A DNA stretch of 11,002 nucleotides from JBBRUG01 sp038247995 (GTDB lineage: Bacteria; Chloroflexota; Chloroflexia; Chloroflexales; Chloroflexaceae), in contig JBBRUG010000200.1 in the NCBI GenBank assembly GCA_038247995.1, forward strand, positions 1-11,002. Reading direction: 5' to 3'. Position numbers and translations under genes: made by a program. The notes under the pieces were generated by a model. That model saw only the letters and a list, made by a program, of their open reading frames with translations, was not told where the DNA came from and made no database searches. This document shows positions 1 to 5,225 of the stretch, one piece after another (position 1 is the first letter of the stretch; each line of letters opens with the position of its first letter).

Positions 1-111
1 TGCCGCAATCTGGGCTGCCTCTGCCGCAATCTGGGCTGCCTCTGCCGCAATCTGGGCTGCCTCTGCCGCAATCTGGGCTGCCTCTGCCGCAATCTGGGCT
101 GCCTCTGCCGC
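1..111. repeat. 21-bp tandem repeat, five full copies, cut by the window edge
   Basis: Five identical 21-bp units fill 1-105 and a sixth begins at 106 (TGCCGC) before the sequence diverges. The array starts at base 1, so its true length is unknown. Because 21 is a multiple of three, every frame repeats a 7-residue unit: plus frame 2 gives AAIWAAS and is open from base 2 to a stop at 182-184, while the minus strand gives EAAQIAA, a helix-favouring heptad. The minus frame has no ATG, GTG or TTG between its upstream stop (151-153) and the array, so a minus-strand gene starting here is unlikely. The array could be the 3' end of a plus-strand gene lying left of the window, or an intergenic minisatellite. 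The sequence does not decide. Confidence 0.9.
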
Positions 112-162
112 TTTAGCGGCAAGGCAGCCCCAACGCCCGCACCAGGCGCTTCAGCGCCTGGT
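106..162. repeat. Two adjacent perfect hairpins
   Basis: Hairpin one is 106-121: TGCCGCT, a 2-nt centre TT, then AGCGGCA (7-bp stem). Hairpin two is 141-162: ACCAGGCGCT, centre TC, AGCGCCTGGT (perfect 10-bp stem). Both have the form GCT-TT/TC-AGC at the tip, the same design as the hairpin at 4291-4306, which suggests a dispersed palindromic (REP-like) family. They lie 42 nt and more past the stop of the minus-strand deacylase gene and could limit read-through, but no T-run follows on either strand. Confidence 0.7.
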
Positions 163-203
163 ATGTGTCTTCCCTACAAGCTGAGCCTCACGAAGCCGCT
201 CAC

Positions 204-677
204 TCACACCGCCACCACTTCCCCGCCCGTCATCCGCACCAGATCACCCGGCGTAAGGGCAAAAACGCTATTCGGCGTACCGGCAGCCGCCCAGATCGTG
301 TCGTATTGCATGAGATCAGCGTCAATGAAAGTGCGCAACGGCTGCGGGTGCCCAACCGGCGGCACACCGCCAATCGCATAGCCGGTCTGCGCACGCACAA
401 ACGCCGCATCGGCCTTGCCAAGCGGCTCGCCAACAAGGCTGCCGAGCCGCTGCTCATCAACCCGGTTCGCGCCGCTGGCGATCACCAGGATCGGCGTTGC
501 GGTCGCTGTCGTGCAAAAGACCAGCGATTTGGCGATCTGACCAACTGTATAGCCTAGCGTTGCCGCTGCCTCAGCTGCCGTACGCGTACTCGCCGGCAAA
601 CTAACCACCCGACAAACGACGCCAAGCTGTTCCAAGGCCGCCTGTACTCGTTGTGCGGCAGGTTTCAACTCGCTCAT
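204..677 (-). CDS. YbaK/EbsC-family aminoacyl-tRNA deacylase
   Basis: A 157-residue single-domain protein of the usual length for the YbaK/ProX editing family. Members hydrolyse mischarged aminoacyl-tRNA (for example Cys- or Ala-tRNA-Pro) in trans in the cytoplasm. Visible family marks are the conserved lysine in IAKSLVF (K50, residues 48-54), the ILVIASGANRVD strand (63-74), the glycine-rich IGGVPPVGH (102-110) and the C-terminal GTPNSVFALTPGDL stretch (133-146). The start at 677 was chosen because MSELKPAAQR begins the domain at the normal distance and a GGGAAGGG ribosome-binding stretch precedes it; the frame stays open to 749 but would add 24 residues of low-complexity leader. The exact tRNA substrate cannot be read from sequence; YbaK (Cys) versus ProXp-type (Ala or other) is open. 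The gene stands alone, divergent from the gene at 1133. Confidence 0.9.
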   Translation of the reverse strand: MSELKPAAQRVQAALEQLGVVCRVVSLPASTRTAAEAAATLGYTVGQIAKSLVFCTTATATPILVIASGANRVDEQRLGSLVGEPLGKADAAFVRAQTGYAIGGVPPVGHPQPLRTFIDADLMQYDTIWAAAGTPNSVFALTPGDLVRMTGGEVVAV

Positions 678-690
678 ATACCCTTCCCAT

Positions 691-735
691 GTAAGCGTCC
701 CGCTGTTAAGCATCCCGTCATTTAACCGTCCCGCT
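691..735 (-). repeat. Three imperfect 15-bp repeats in the deacylase leader
   Basis: On the plus strand the units are GTAAGCGTCCCGCT (691-704), GTTAAGCATCCCGTC (705-719) and ATTTAACCGTCCCGCT (720-735), sharing a TTAAsCrTCCCGyy core. They fall between the putative -10 element (740-745) and the Shine-Dalgarno of the deacylase gene. They would therefore be in its 5' leader and could be a protein- or RNA-level control site. No function is known to me. Confidence 0.55.
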
Positions 736-739
736 AGCG

Positions 740-748
740 ATTGTATCA
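740..748 (-). promoter_or_regulatory. Putative extended -10 promoter of the deacylase gene
   Basis: Read on the minus strand, 748 to 740 is TGATACAAT, that is TG-N-TACAAT, a near-consensus extended -10 element of sigma70 type. It would place the transcription start near 733, about 55 nt upstream of the start codon at 677. No convincing -35 hexamer is present at 17-18 nt, which is tolerated for extended -10 promoters. Confidence 0.4.
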
Positions 749-789
749 CGCTACCCGCTACCTTAATAACCTCCGCGCTTCAATACCTC

Positions 790-833
790 ATACCAAATAG
801 AGTTGAACCTTATACCAAATAGAGTTGAACCTT
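790..833. repeat. Perfect 22-bp direct tandem duplication
   Basis: Two identical 22-bp units, 790-811 and 812-833, each starting ATACCAAATAGAG and ending TTGAACCTT. They are AT-rich and abut without spacer. The 22-bp period is about two helical turns, so paired binding of one regulator on the same DNA face is conceivable. Simple slippage duplication is equally possible. Confidence 0.85.
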
Positions 834-951
834 CCGCAAACTTTTCCCGCTCATATGTTTGATCTCGATAGATACGCTTGGCTTTGGAATGCCAAACCAG
901 CTCTTCAAAAATCTCAGATGAGCTTGCGGAATCGCTTATTCCAGTTGGTAT

Positions 952-1042
952 CAGTGATTCAGTGGCTCAACACCTCAATGCTTCAGTGAGCCAGTGATTC
1001 AGTGGCTCAACACCTCAGTGCTTCAGTGATTCAGTGAGCCAC
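952..1042. repeat. 40-bp-period repeat built from TTCAGTGA-type submotifs
   Basis: Bases 952-989 and 992-1029 match over 38 bp with a single A/G difference (978 versus 1018), and a partial third unit follows (1030-1040). Within each unit the hexamer TCAGTG recurs. GTGGCTCA (1002-1009) and TGAGCCAC (1035-1042) form 8-bp inverted arms. The array ends 20 bp before the CRP-like palindrome upstream of the 1133 gene, so it may belong to that gene's control region or be a neutral minisatellite. Confidence 0.8.
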
Positions 1043-1061
1043 GTCTAGCCATCCCTTCAAT

Positions 1062-1081
1062 TATGTGATACATTTCACATA
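1062..1081. promoter_or_regulatory. CRP/FNR-family-like palindromic operator
   Basis: TATGTGA (1062-1068), six bases TACATT, then TCACATA (1075-1081): seven perfectly symmetric bases on each side of an N6 spacer. It contains the exact TGTGA-N6-TCACA half-site arrangement known for CRP-type regulators. It lies 51 nt upstream of the start codon at 1133. A weak hexamer pair TTCAAT (1056-1061) and TACTAA (1080-1085) would place the core promoter across the site, which would favour repression rather than activation. The site itself is seen; the regulator is inference. Confidence 0.5.
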
Positions 1082-1132
1082 CTAAATAGCGCGGCAGTTT
1101 TTTGCATTTGCATTCACGTAAGGAGGCTGCCA

Positions 1133-3091
1133 ATGCCCGACTGGAGCTATCAGACCCTCTTGCGCCCGGTGCTGTTTCGACTTGTGCCGCAGCGCGCCCG
1201 CGCCTGGACGCTGAGCACGTTGCGCTGCCTCGGCGCCCACCAATTGGGGCCGCAACTGATCGCGCTGATGGGCCACACCCATCCGGCACCGAGCCTGGCG
1301 CGATCATTCTGCGGATTGTCCATCGCCGCCCCAATTATGGTTGCCGCCGAGATCGCCGGCAACGAACAGGCGCTGGGCGCCTTGGCCCGCTTCGGCGTCG
1401 GCTGCGTTGAAGTGGGGCCGGTAGCGGCTACCAGTGCGACGGCAACAATGGTGCGCGATCCGGCCAATGGCACAATTACGTTGCAAGGCCCCTCACTAAC
1501 AGCCGTCACCGACCTTGAGGCGCAGCTTGCGCGCAGCGCGAAGCTACCGGCCCAGATCGCCGTACGGCTCGCCCATCATCCCCAAGCCGGCGCTGCCACG
1601 GCCGCTACCGAGCGAATTATGCTAATCAGGCGCCTCGCGCCCTACATTGATCTCTTTACGCTGGATCCGCCGCCCGCCGAGTGGAGCGCTGCCGCGTGGC
1701 AGGCGCATCTGAGTGCGGTTAACGCGGCGGCCGAACAGAGCAATCGCCCGTTGCTGGTGAGTCTCGCCGCCGATACAAAACCCATTGAACTTGAACAGCG
1801 CCTCGGCCCAGCCTGCGCCATTGGACTCGCCGGAGTGATGATCAGCGGGCAGGTGCAGACGACTGATGAAGCGATTACGCTGGGCACACCCGCGCATGCA
1901 CCAGCGCTGAACACAGTGCATGCAATTCGCGCAGCATACGGCCCGACCTGGCCCATCATTGCCGGCGGCGGAGTACATCAACCGGCCGAGGCACTGGCGC
2001 TGCTCGATGCCGGCGCCGATTTAGTGCAACTTGATACTGGGCTTATCTTTGCTGGGCCGGGGCTGCCCAAACGGATTAACGAGGCGCTGCGGGCACGTGC
2101 TGAACCGCCGCCCGCCGCCGACACTCCGCACCACATTAGGGCCTGGCTCACCGCCGGCTGGCTCTGGATGCTGCTGCTGGGCATCGGCATGGGGGTCGGC
2201 GGCGTACTCGCCTGGCTGATTGCCGCAACCAGCGTTGTGCTGCCCTACGATCTCGCCTTTGTGGGCATGAGCCGCGAACAGTTAGCCGCGCTTAATCCAC
2301 GTCTGCTGCCGTATATGGCCCACAACCGGATCACCCTGGCCGGCACGATGATCGCGATCGGGCTGCTCTACGCTCAACTTGCCATCCATGCGGTTCGCTT
2401 CCGCGTCCACTGGGCGCACACAACCATCGCCGTTTCAGCCGCCACCGGCTTTCTGAGCTTCTTTCTCTTTTTGGGTTACGGCTATTTTGATCCACTGCAT
2501 GCCTATGTTTCGCTGCTGCTGCTCCCGCTTTTTCTGCTCGGTCTGCGCGCTCATGCCGCTGCGCCGCCGCTGGTGCCCCTACCCGACCTACACAACGACC
2601 GGAACTGGCGCATGGCGCAATGGGGGCAATTGGGCGCCGTCGGCCTGGGCGTCGGGCTGATTGGGGCGGGTATCACGATTGCCGGTGTTGGCGTCAGCGA
2701 CGTCTTCGTACCGGAAGATCTGCTCTACCTTTGCACGACCGCCGCAGCGCTCGAACGCGCCAATCCTCAACTCGTCGCCCTGGTTGCCCATGATCGGGCC
2801 GGGTTGGGTGGCGCGCTGGTTTCGAATGGACTGGCGGTGTTATTATTGAGCCTCTGGGGCATTCGACGCGGGGCGCGCTGGATCTGGTGGACGCTGCTGT
2901 TTGCCGGTACGCCGGGCTTCATCGCCGCGCTCGGCGTTCATTGGGCGATCGGGTACGTATATTGGTGGCACCTGATGCCGGGCCTGCTCGGATTGGCCCT
3001 GTTCCTGTTCACGCTGGCCCTGCTTGGCCCCTACTTGCTGTTTCGCAACTACACCGAACCGCGAACGAGAAAACAGGCCCCAACAGCATGA
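1133..3091 (+). CDS. Degenerate dihydroorotate-dehydrogenase-like domain fused to a duplicated membrane domain
   Basis: A 652-residue protein with an ideal Shine-Dalgarno (AAGGAGG, 1120-1126) before ATG 1133. Residues 1-320 follow the plan of class-2 dihydroorotate dehydrogenase (PyrD): N-terminal helix pair (LVPQRARAW, 17-25), CGLSIAAPIMVAA (60-72), FGVGCVEVGPV (88-98), and C-terminal FMN-phosphate elements IIAGGGV (275-281) and LVQLDTGLIFAGP (297-309). The PyrD catalytic parts are missing: AGLDKDG is replaced by AAEIAGN, the serine-bearing NxSSPN by FTLDPPP (175-181), and the VKIAPD lysine by VSLAAD (209-214). After an Ala/Pro linker come about eight membrane segments, about 341-366, 401-421, 431-449, 455-471, 499-521, 556-576, 582-603 and 611-634. 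They form two related halves (341-470, 497-632) sharing DLxF...LxxxNPxL...AHxR. It is therefore unlikely to be the pyrimidine-pathway enzyme; a membrane-anchored flavin-binding or non-enzymatic protein fits better. Its stop overlaps the next gene. Confidence 0.8.
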   Translation: MPDWSYQTLLRPVLFRLVPQRARAWTLSTLRCLGAHQLGPQLIALMGHTHPAPSLARSFCGLSIAAPIMVAAEIAGNEQALGALARFGVGCVEVGPVAATSATATMVRDPANGTITLQGPSLTAVTDLEAQLARSAKLPAQIAVRLAHHPQAGAATAATERIMLIRRLAPYIDLFTLDPPPAEWSAAAWQAHLSAVNAAAEQSNRPLLVSLAADTKPIELEQRLGPACAIGLAGVMISGQVQTTDEAITLGTPAHAPALNTVHAIRAAYGPTWPIIAGGGVHQPAEALALLDAGADLVQLDTGLIFAGPGLPKRINEALRARAEPPPAADTPHHIRAWLTAGWLWMLLLGIGMGVGGVLAWLIAATSVVLPYDLAFVGMSREQLAALNPRLLPYMAHNRITLAGTMIAIGLLYAQLAIHAVRFRVHWAHTTIAVSAATGFLSFFLFLGYGYFDPLHAYVSLLLLPLFLLGLRAHAAAPPLVPLPDLHNDRNWRMAQWGQLGAVGLGVGLIGAGITIAGVGVSDVFVPEDLLYLCTTAAALERANPQLVALVAHDRAGLGGALVSNGLAVLLLSLWGIRRGARWIWWTLLFAGTPGFIAALGVHWAIGYVYWWHLMPGLLGLALFLFTLALLGPYLLFRNYTEPRTRKQAPTA

Positions 3092-3948
3092 GCGCAAACG
3101 ACATTGTCGCGTTTTATACCGAGACGGATTGGATGTTCCGCGTTTTGGCCTGGTTGCGTGGATCGCCCTCGATGCATGCCGGGTTTGGCGCCGGCGGGGC
3201 GCGAGCGCAACAGGCCATGAACCAGGAATTAAGCGCACGGGTCGCGATCAGGCCGGGGATGCGGGTGATCGACGCCGGGTGTGGGGTGGGTAGTAGTGTG
3301 CTCTGGCTGGCCGCCGAACATGGCGTGCAGGCGATCGGCCTGACAATCGTGCCGCAGCAAGCCTTCCAGGCCCGGGATCTTGCTTATGGCGCCGGCCTCA
3401 GCCGACGGGCTGCATTCTGCTGCGCCGATTATCACCATGCGCCGCTGGCCGACGGCAGTGCTGATGTCGTGTGGATGGTGGAGAGCATGTGCCATGCCGC
3501 CGACCACGCCGAAGTGCTGGCCGAAGCGTATCGGTTACTCGCACCGGGCGGGCGGATTGTCATCGCCGATCGCCTGCGCCGCCGACGCCCCGACCCACCC
3601 GCTGCCGAACACCTGTTATGGCGCTGGCTGAGCAACTGGGCCATGCCCGATCTGCTGACTGCATCTGAGCTACGCAGCGAATTATCCACGGCAGGCTTTC
3701 AGTACATCCGGCAGGAAGATATCACCGTCCAGGCATGGCCGGCGCTCCGGTTTCTCGGCCTGCTCGCCGCCGTCAGTTTACCCGCTGCGGCAGTTCTTCA
3801 CGTTGCAGGGCTTCAGAACGACCGCCAACTCCACGCGATCAGAGCCAACTTCGATCAATACCTGGCCCTGCGCCGCAACCTTTGGGGCTACTATCTCACC
3901 ACAGCGCACAAACCGCCGCTGCAAGCAACCCCGCTGCGCACCGCTTAA
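3088..3948 (+). CDS. SAM-dependent class I methyltransferase, tocopherol/sterol C-methyltransferase-like
   Basis: A 286-residue protein. ATG 3088 overlaps the stop of the upstream gene (ATGA), so translation is probably coupled; the frame is open further upstream, but that part lies inside the previous gene. The SAM-binding motif I is RVIDAGCGVGSS (59-70), followed by the motif II region HGVQAIGLTIVPQQ (78-91), an acidic CADYHHAPLADGSADVVW stretch (112-129), the VESMCHAAD loop (131-139) and LLAPGGRIVIADR (150-162). This arrangement resembles gamma-tocopherol, sterol and related C-methyltransferases, whose substrates are hydrophobic or quinone-like. Residues 219-241 are strongly hydrophobic and might touch the membrane, which would suit its partnership with the membrane fusion protein upstream. 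The actual substrate is unknown. No terminator is evident directly after the stop. Confidence 0.85.
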   Translation: MSANDIVAFYTETDWMFRVLAWLRGSPSMHAGFGAGGARAQQAMNQELSARVAIRPGMRVIDAGCGVGSSVLWLAAEHGVQAIGLTIVPQQAFQARDLAYGAGLSRRAAFCCADYHHAPLADGSADVVWMVESMCHAADHAEVLAEAYRLLAPGGRIVIADRLRRRRPDPPAAEHLLWRWLSNWAMPDLLTASELRSELSTAGFQYIRQEDITVQAWPALRFLGLLAAVSLPAAAVLHVAGLQNDRQLHAIRANFDQYLALRRNLWGYYLTTAHKPPLQATPLRTA

Positions 3949-3956
3949 CCGTGATC

Positions 3957-3990
3957 GCGCTTTGCGCTTTACCGTTCTACCGTTCTACCG
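3957..3990. repeat. Nested micro-repeats after the methyltransferase gene
   Basis: GCGCTTT occurs twice in tandem (3957-3970) and is followed directly by ACCGTTCT twice plus ACCG (3971-3990). The second repeat supplies the TAG stop (3985-3987, minus strand) of the small ORF at 3985-4140. It lies between convergent genes and is probably a slippage product. Confidence 0.7.
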
Positions 3991-4140
3991 CTCGCCAACC
4001 TGCTCGGCCCGGATCTCGTCCGTCCGTTGGGTATCGTCACGGCGAGCAGCGTCATCGTTGAGCAGCGGCAGCAAGGTTAAGGTGATCACGATCATTAAGA
4101 TCAGCAAAATGCTGGGGAAATGCGGCAAAAGGTCACTCAT
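3985..4140 (-). CDS. Small single-TM hypothetical protein, 51 residues
   Basis: Reading leftward from ATG at 4138-4140 gives a 51-codon frame ending at TAG 3985-3987. The product begins MSDLLPHFPS, continues with a strongly hydrophobic run ILLILMIVITLTLLPLL (residues 11-27), and ends in a highly charged tail with many Asp, Glu and Arg. This N-in/C-out or C-in single-pass layout is typical of genuine bacterial small membrane proteins and is unlikely by chance. No strong Shine-Dalgarno is visible (GGTCGGTAA upstream), and the only ATG is this one, since the frame is closed by a stop at 4207-4209. It lies downstream of the receiver-domain gene on the same strand but is separated from it by the hairpin array. 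I do not recognise a family. Confidence 0.5.
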   Translation of the reverse strand: MSDLLPHFPSILLILMIVITLTLLPLLNDDAARRDDTQRTDEIRAEQVGER

Positions 4141-4209
4141 CGTTATTACCGACCGCGCAAAGAACGACTCGTGCGTCGTCCTTACGCATACTCTCGTCTG
4201 GACAGCCTA

Positions 4210-4328
4210 CTAGTCCAACTCAGCGGAAGTTCGCCAGGGGTTGGACGCGGGTTTGCGCCCGCCACAGTCCAGCGTCCGCCGGAGGCGGACGTACGCTTTA
4301 GCGTACTAGCCGCTGCATCGTAGCGGTT
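4210..4328. repeat. Array of short hairpins including one copy of a 33-bp dispersed repeat
   Basis: Five inverted repeats sit head to tail. GTCCAAC (4213-4219) pairs with GTTGGAC (4240-4246); GCGGG (4247-4251) with CCCGC (4258-4262); CGTCCGCC (4273-4280) with GGCGGACG (4284-4291), centre GGA; GTACGCT (4291-4297) with AGCGTAC (4300-4306), centre TT; CCGCT (4310-4314) with AGCGG (4322-4326). The first 33 bp (4210-4242) recur in inverted orientation at 7606-7638 with one mismatch. The array lies between two minus-strand genes, has no coding signal, and looks like a REP/BIME-type element. Whether it ends transcription or is a mobile palindrome cannot be told. Confidence 0.75.
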
Positions 4329-4389
4329 CAGGCGTCGAGTCGGCAATGAAGATGGACTGAGATCAGGGTGAGGAGATGCTGGCGCGAAG

Positions 4390-4416
4390 CTCAGGGAAAG
4401 CCAAGTATTCCCTGAG
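4390..4416 (-). terminator. Hairpin just past the receiver-domain gene
   Basis: CTCAGGGAA (4390-4398) and TTCCCTGAG (4408-4416) form a perfect 9-bp stem with a 9-nt loop, beginning 6 nt after the stop of the receiver gene. Position and strength fit a transcription end or mRNA-stabilising hairpin, but there is no U-tract, so it is not a classical intrinsic terminator. Confidence 0.45.
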
Positions 4417-4422
4417 CCAGGC

Positions 4423-4806
4423 CTATTGCAGCACGTCGCGGACAATCTGTTCGAGGCGATCGAGGGGAAACGGTTTAGGCAAATAGTAATCGACCCGCTG
4501 CTCACGTGCGCGCTTTTCAAGCTCCGGCGTGGCATACGCAGTGATCATCACAACCCGCGTATCGGGCGACGTCTCTTTGATCGCCGCAGCAAGTTGCAGG
4601 CCGTTCATACCGGGCATATTGTAATCGGTAATCACCAGCGGCACTGGGCGCAGAGCAATCTGCGCCAGCGCATCGGCGCCGCCGTTAACGGTGACAATAT
4701 CATAACCACCCGTCAGATCACGCATCAGGCGGTGTAAGATGATCAAAATATCGGGTTCGTCCTCAACCAGGACAATCGCCGGATTGCGGCCAGAGACATC
4801 GGGCAT
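4423..4806 (-). CDS. Stand-alone receiver-domain response regulator (CheY-like)
   Basis: A 127-residue protein consisting only of a phospho-receiver (REC) domain. The acidic pair is E15-D16 in LVEDEPD, the phosphoacceptor is D61 in VITDYNMPGMNG (58-69), the switch threonine is T89 in MITAYA, and the conserved lysine is K111 in LPKPF. All catalytic positions are intact, so it should accept phosphate from a histidine kinase. There is no output domain, so it acts by protein contact, as a phosphorelay intermediate, or through a partner encoded elsewhere; no kinase is in the window. ATG at 4806 is preceded by GAGGAG at a workable distance. No firm promoter was found upstream. Confidence 0.92.
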   Translation of the reverse strand: MPDVSGRNPAIVLVEDEPDILIILHRLMRDLTGGYDIVTVNGGADALAQIALRPVPLVITDYNMPGMNGLQLAAAIKETSPDTRVVMITAYATPELEKRAREQRVDYYLPKPFPLDRLEQIVRDVLQ

Positions 4807-5225
4807 ACGCGTGGCTCCTCACTCACCTATGGCAGGCTATCGTCGCGACAATACCCCATATGTGTCAGGCCCATATTCACAGATCCAAACGATCAAAGGC
4901 CTGCCATCTTGCAGGGCATCCACTTCCCGACGCGACACGAAATTTTGATCGGCGCATTCGATCCAGGTAACGCGCCTCCGCTGCCTGGAATGTGCCGCCG
5001 ATCACGGCGCGCCATGGTGCTACATGGCACCTGAGCTTTGTCAAAAGATCGCCGCAATTGTAGCACACTGCTTCAGGGCGGGCAAGAGGCGGAGGAACGA
5101 TCAGGCGCATACCGGCTCATTACAATGTTGCTGTACAATGTGATGCAGTGCACGATAGGTTCCACGGCGCCGCTGTTCTTCGGATGCTTACGCCGGGCAT
5201 CTTCCTGTCGCGGAGCCTGCTGTTT
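4807..5225. other. Divergent spacer between the receiver and AEC permease genes
   Basis: About 420 bp without a well-supported gene. A minus-strand frame at 4877-5110 (77 codons) is open but has no Shine-Dalgarno and no recognisable product, so I do not call it. TACAATG occurs twice (5121-5127 and 5134-5140), which could include a -10 element for the permease, but neither copy has a matching -35. On the minus side CTGACA (near 4868) resembles a -35 element without a clear -10. No stable hairpin stands out. Confidence 0.5.

Larger units (their letters stand above)
678..1132. other. Divergent intergenic region rich in tandem repeats
   Basis: About 455 bp between the deacylase gene (minus) and the PyrD-like fusion (plus), clearly more AT-rich than the genes around it. 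I see no credible ORF. It holds a three-copy repeat in the deacylase leader (691-735), an extended -10 element (740-748), a 22-bp duplication (790-833), a 40-bp-period repeat (952-1029) and a CRP/FNR-like palindrome (1062-1081). Each has its own entry. The stretch 840-950 has nothing I can name. Confidence 0.8.

Noticed and set aside
952..1042. CRISPR-like array
   Set aside because: Only two units, spaced by two bases with no unique spacers, and the repeat is itself built of short words; not a CRISPR.
1133..2092. Calling this gene pyrD
   Set aside because: The catalytic serine motif and substrate lysines of class-2 dihydroorotate dehydrogenase are not present, and a large membrane domain is fused; the name would mislead.
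2887..3087. In-frame extension of the methyltransferase upstream of 3088
   Set aside because: It overlaps the membrane domain gene in another frame; the ATGA overlap start is the typical coupled start.
4877..5110. 77-codon minus-strand frame upstream of the receiver gene
   Set aside because: No Shine-Dalgarno, no recognisable motif, and length within chance expectation for this base composition. Kept only as a remark in the spacer entry.
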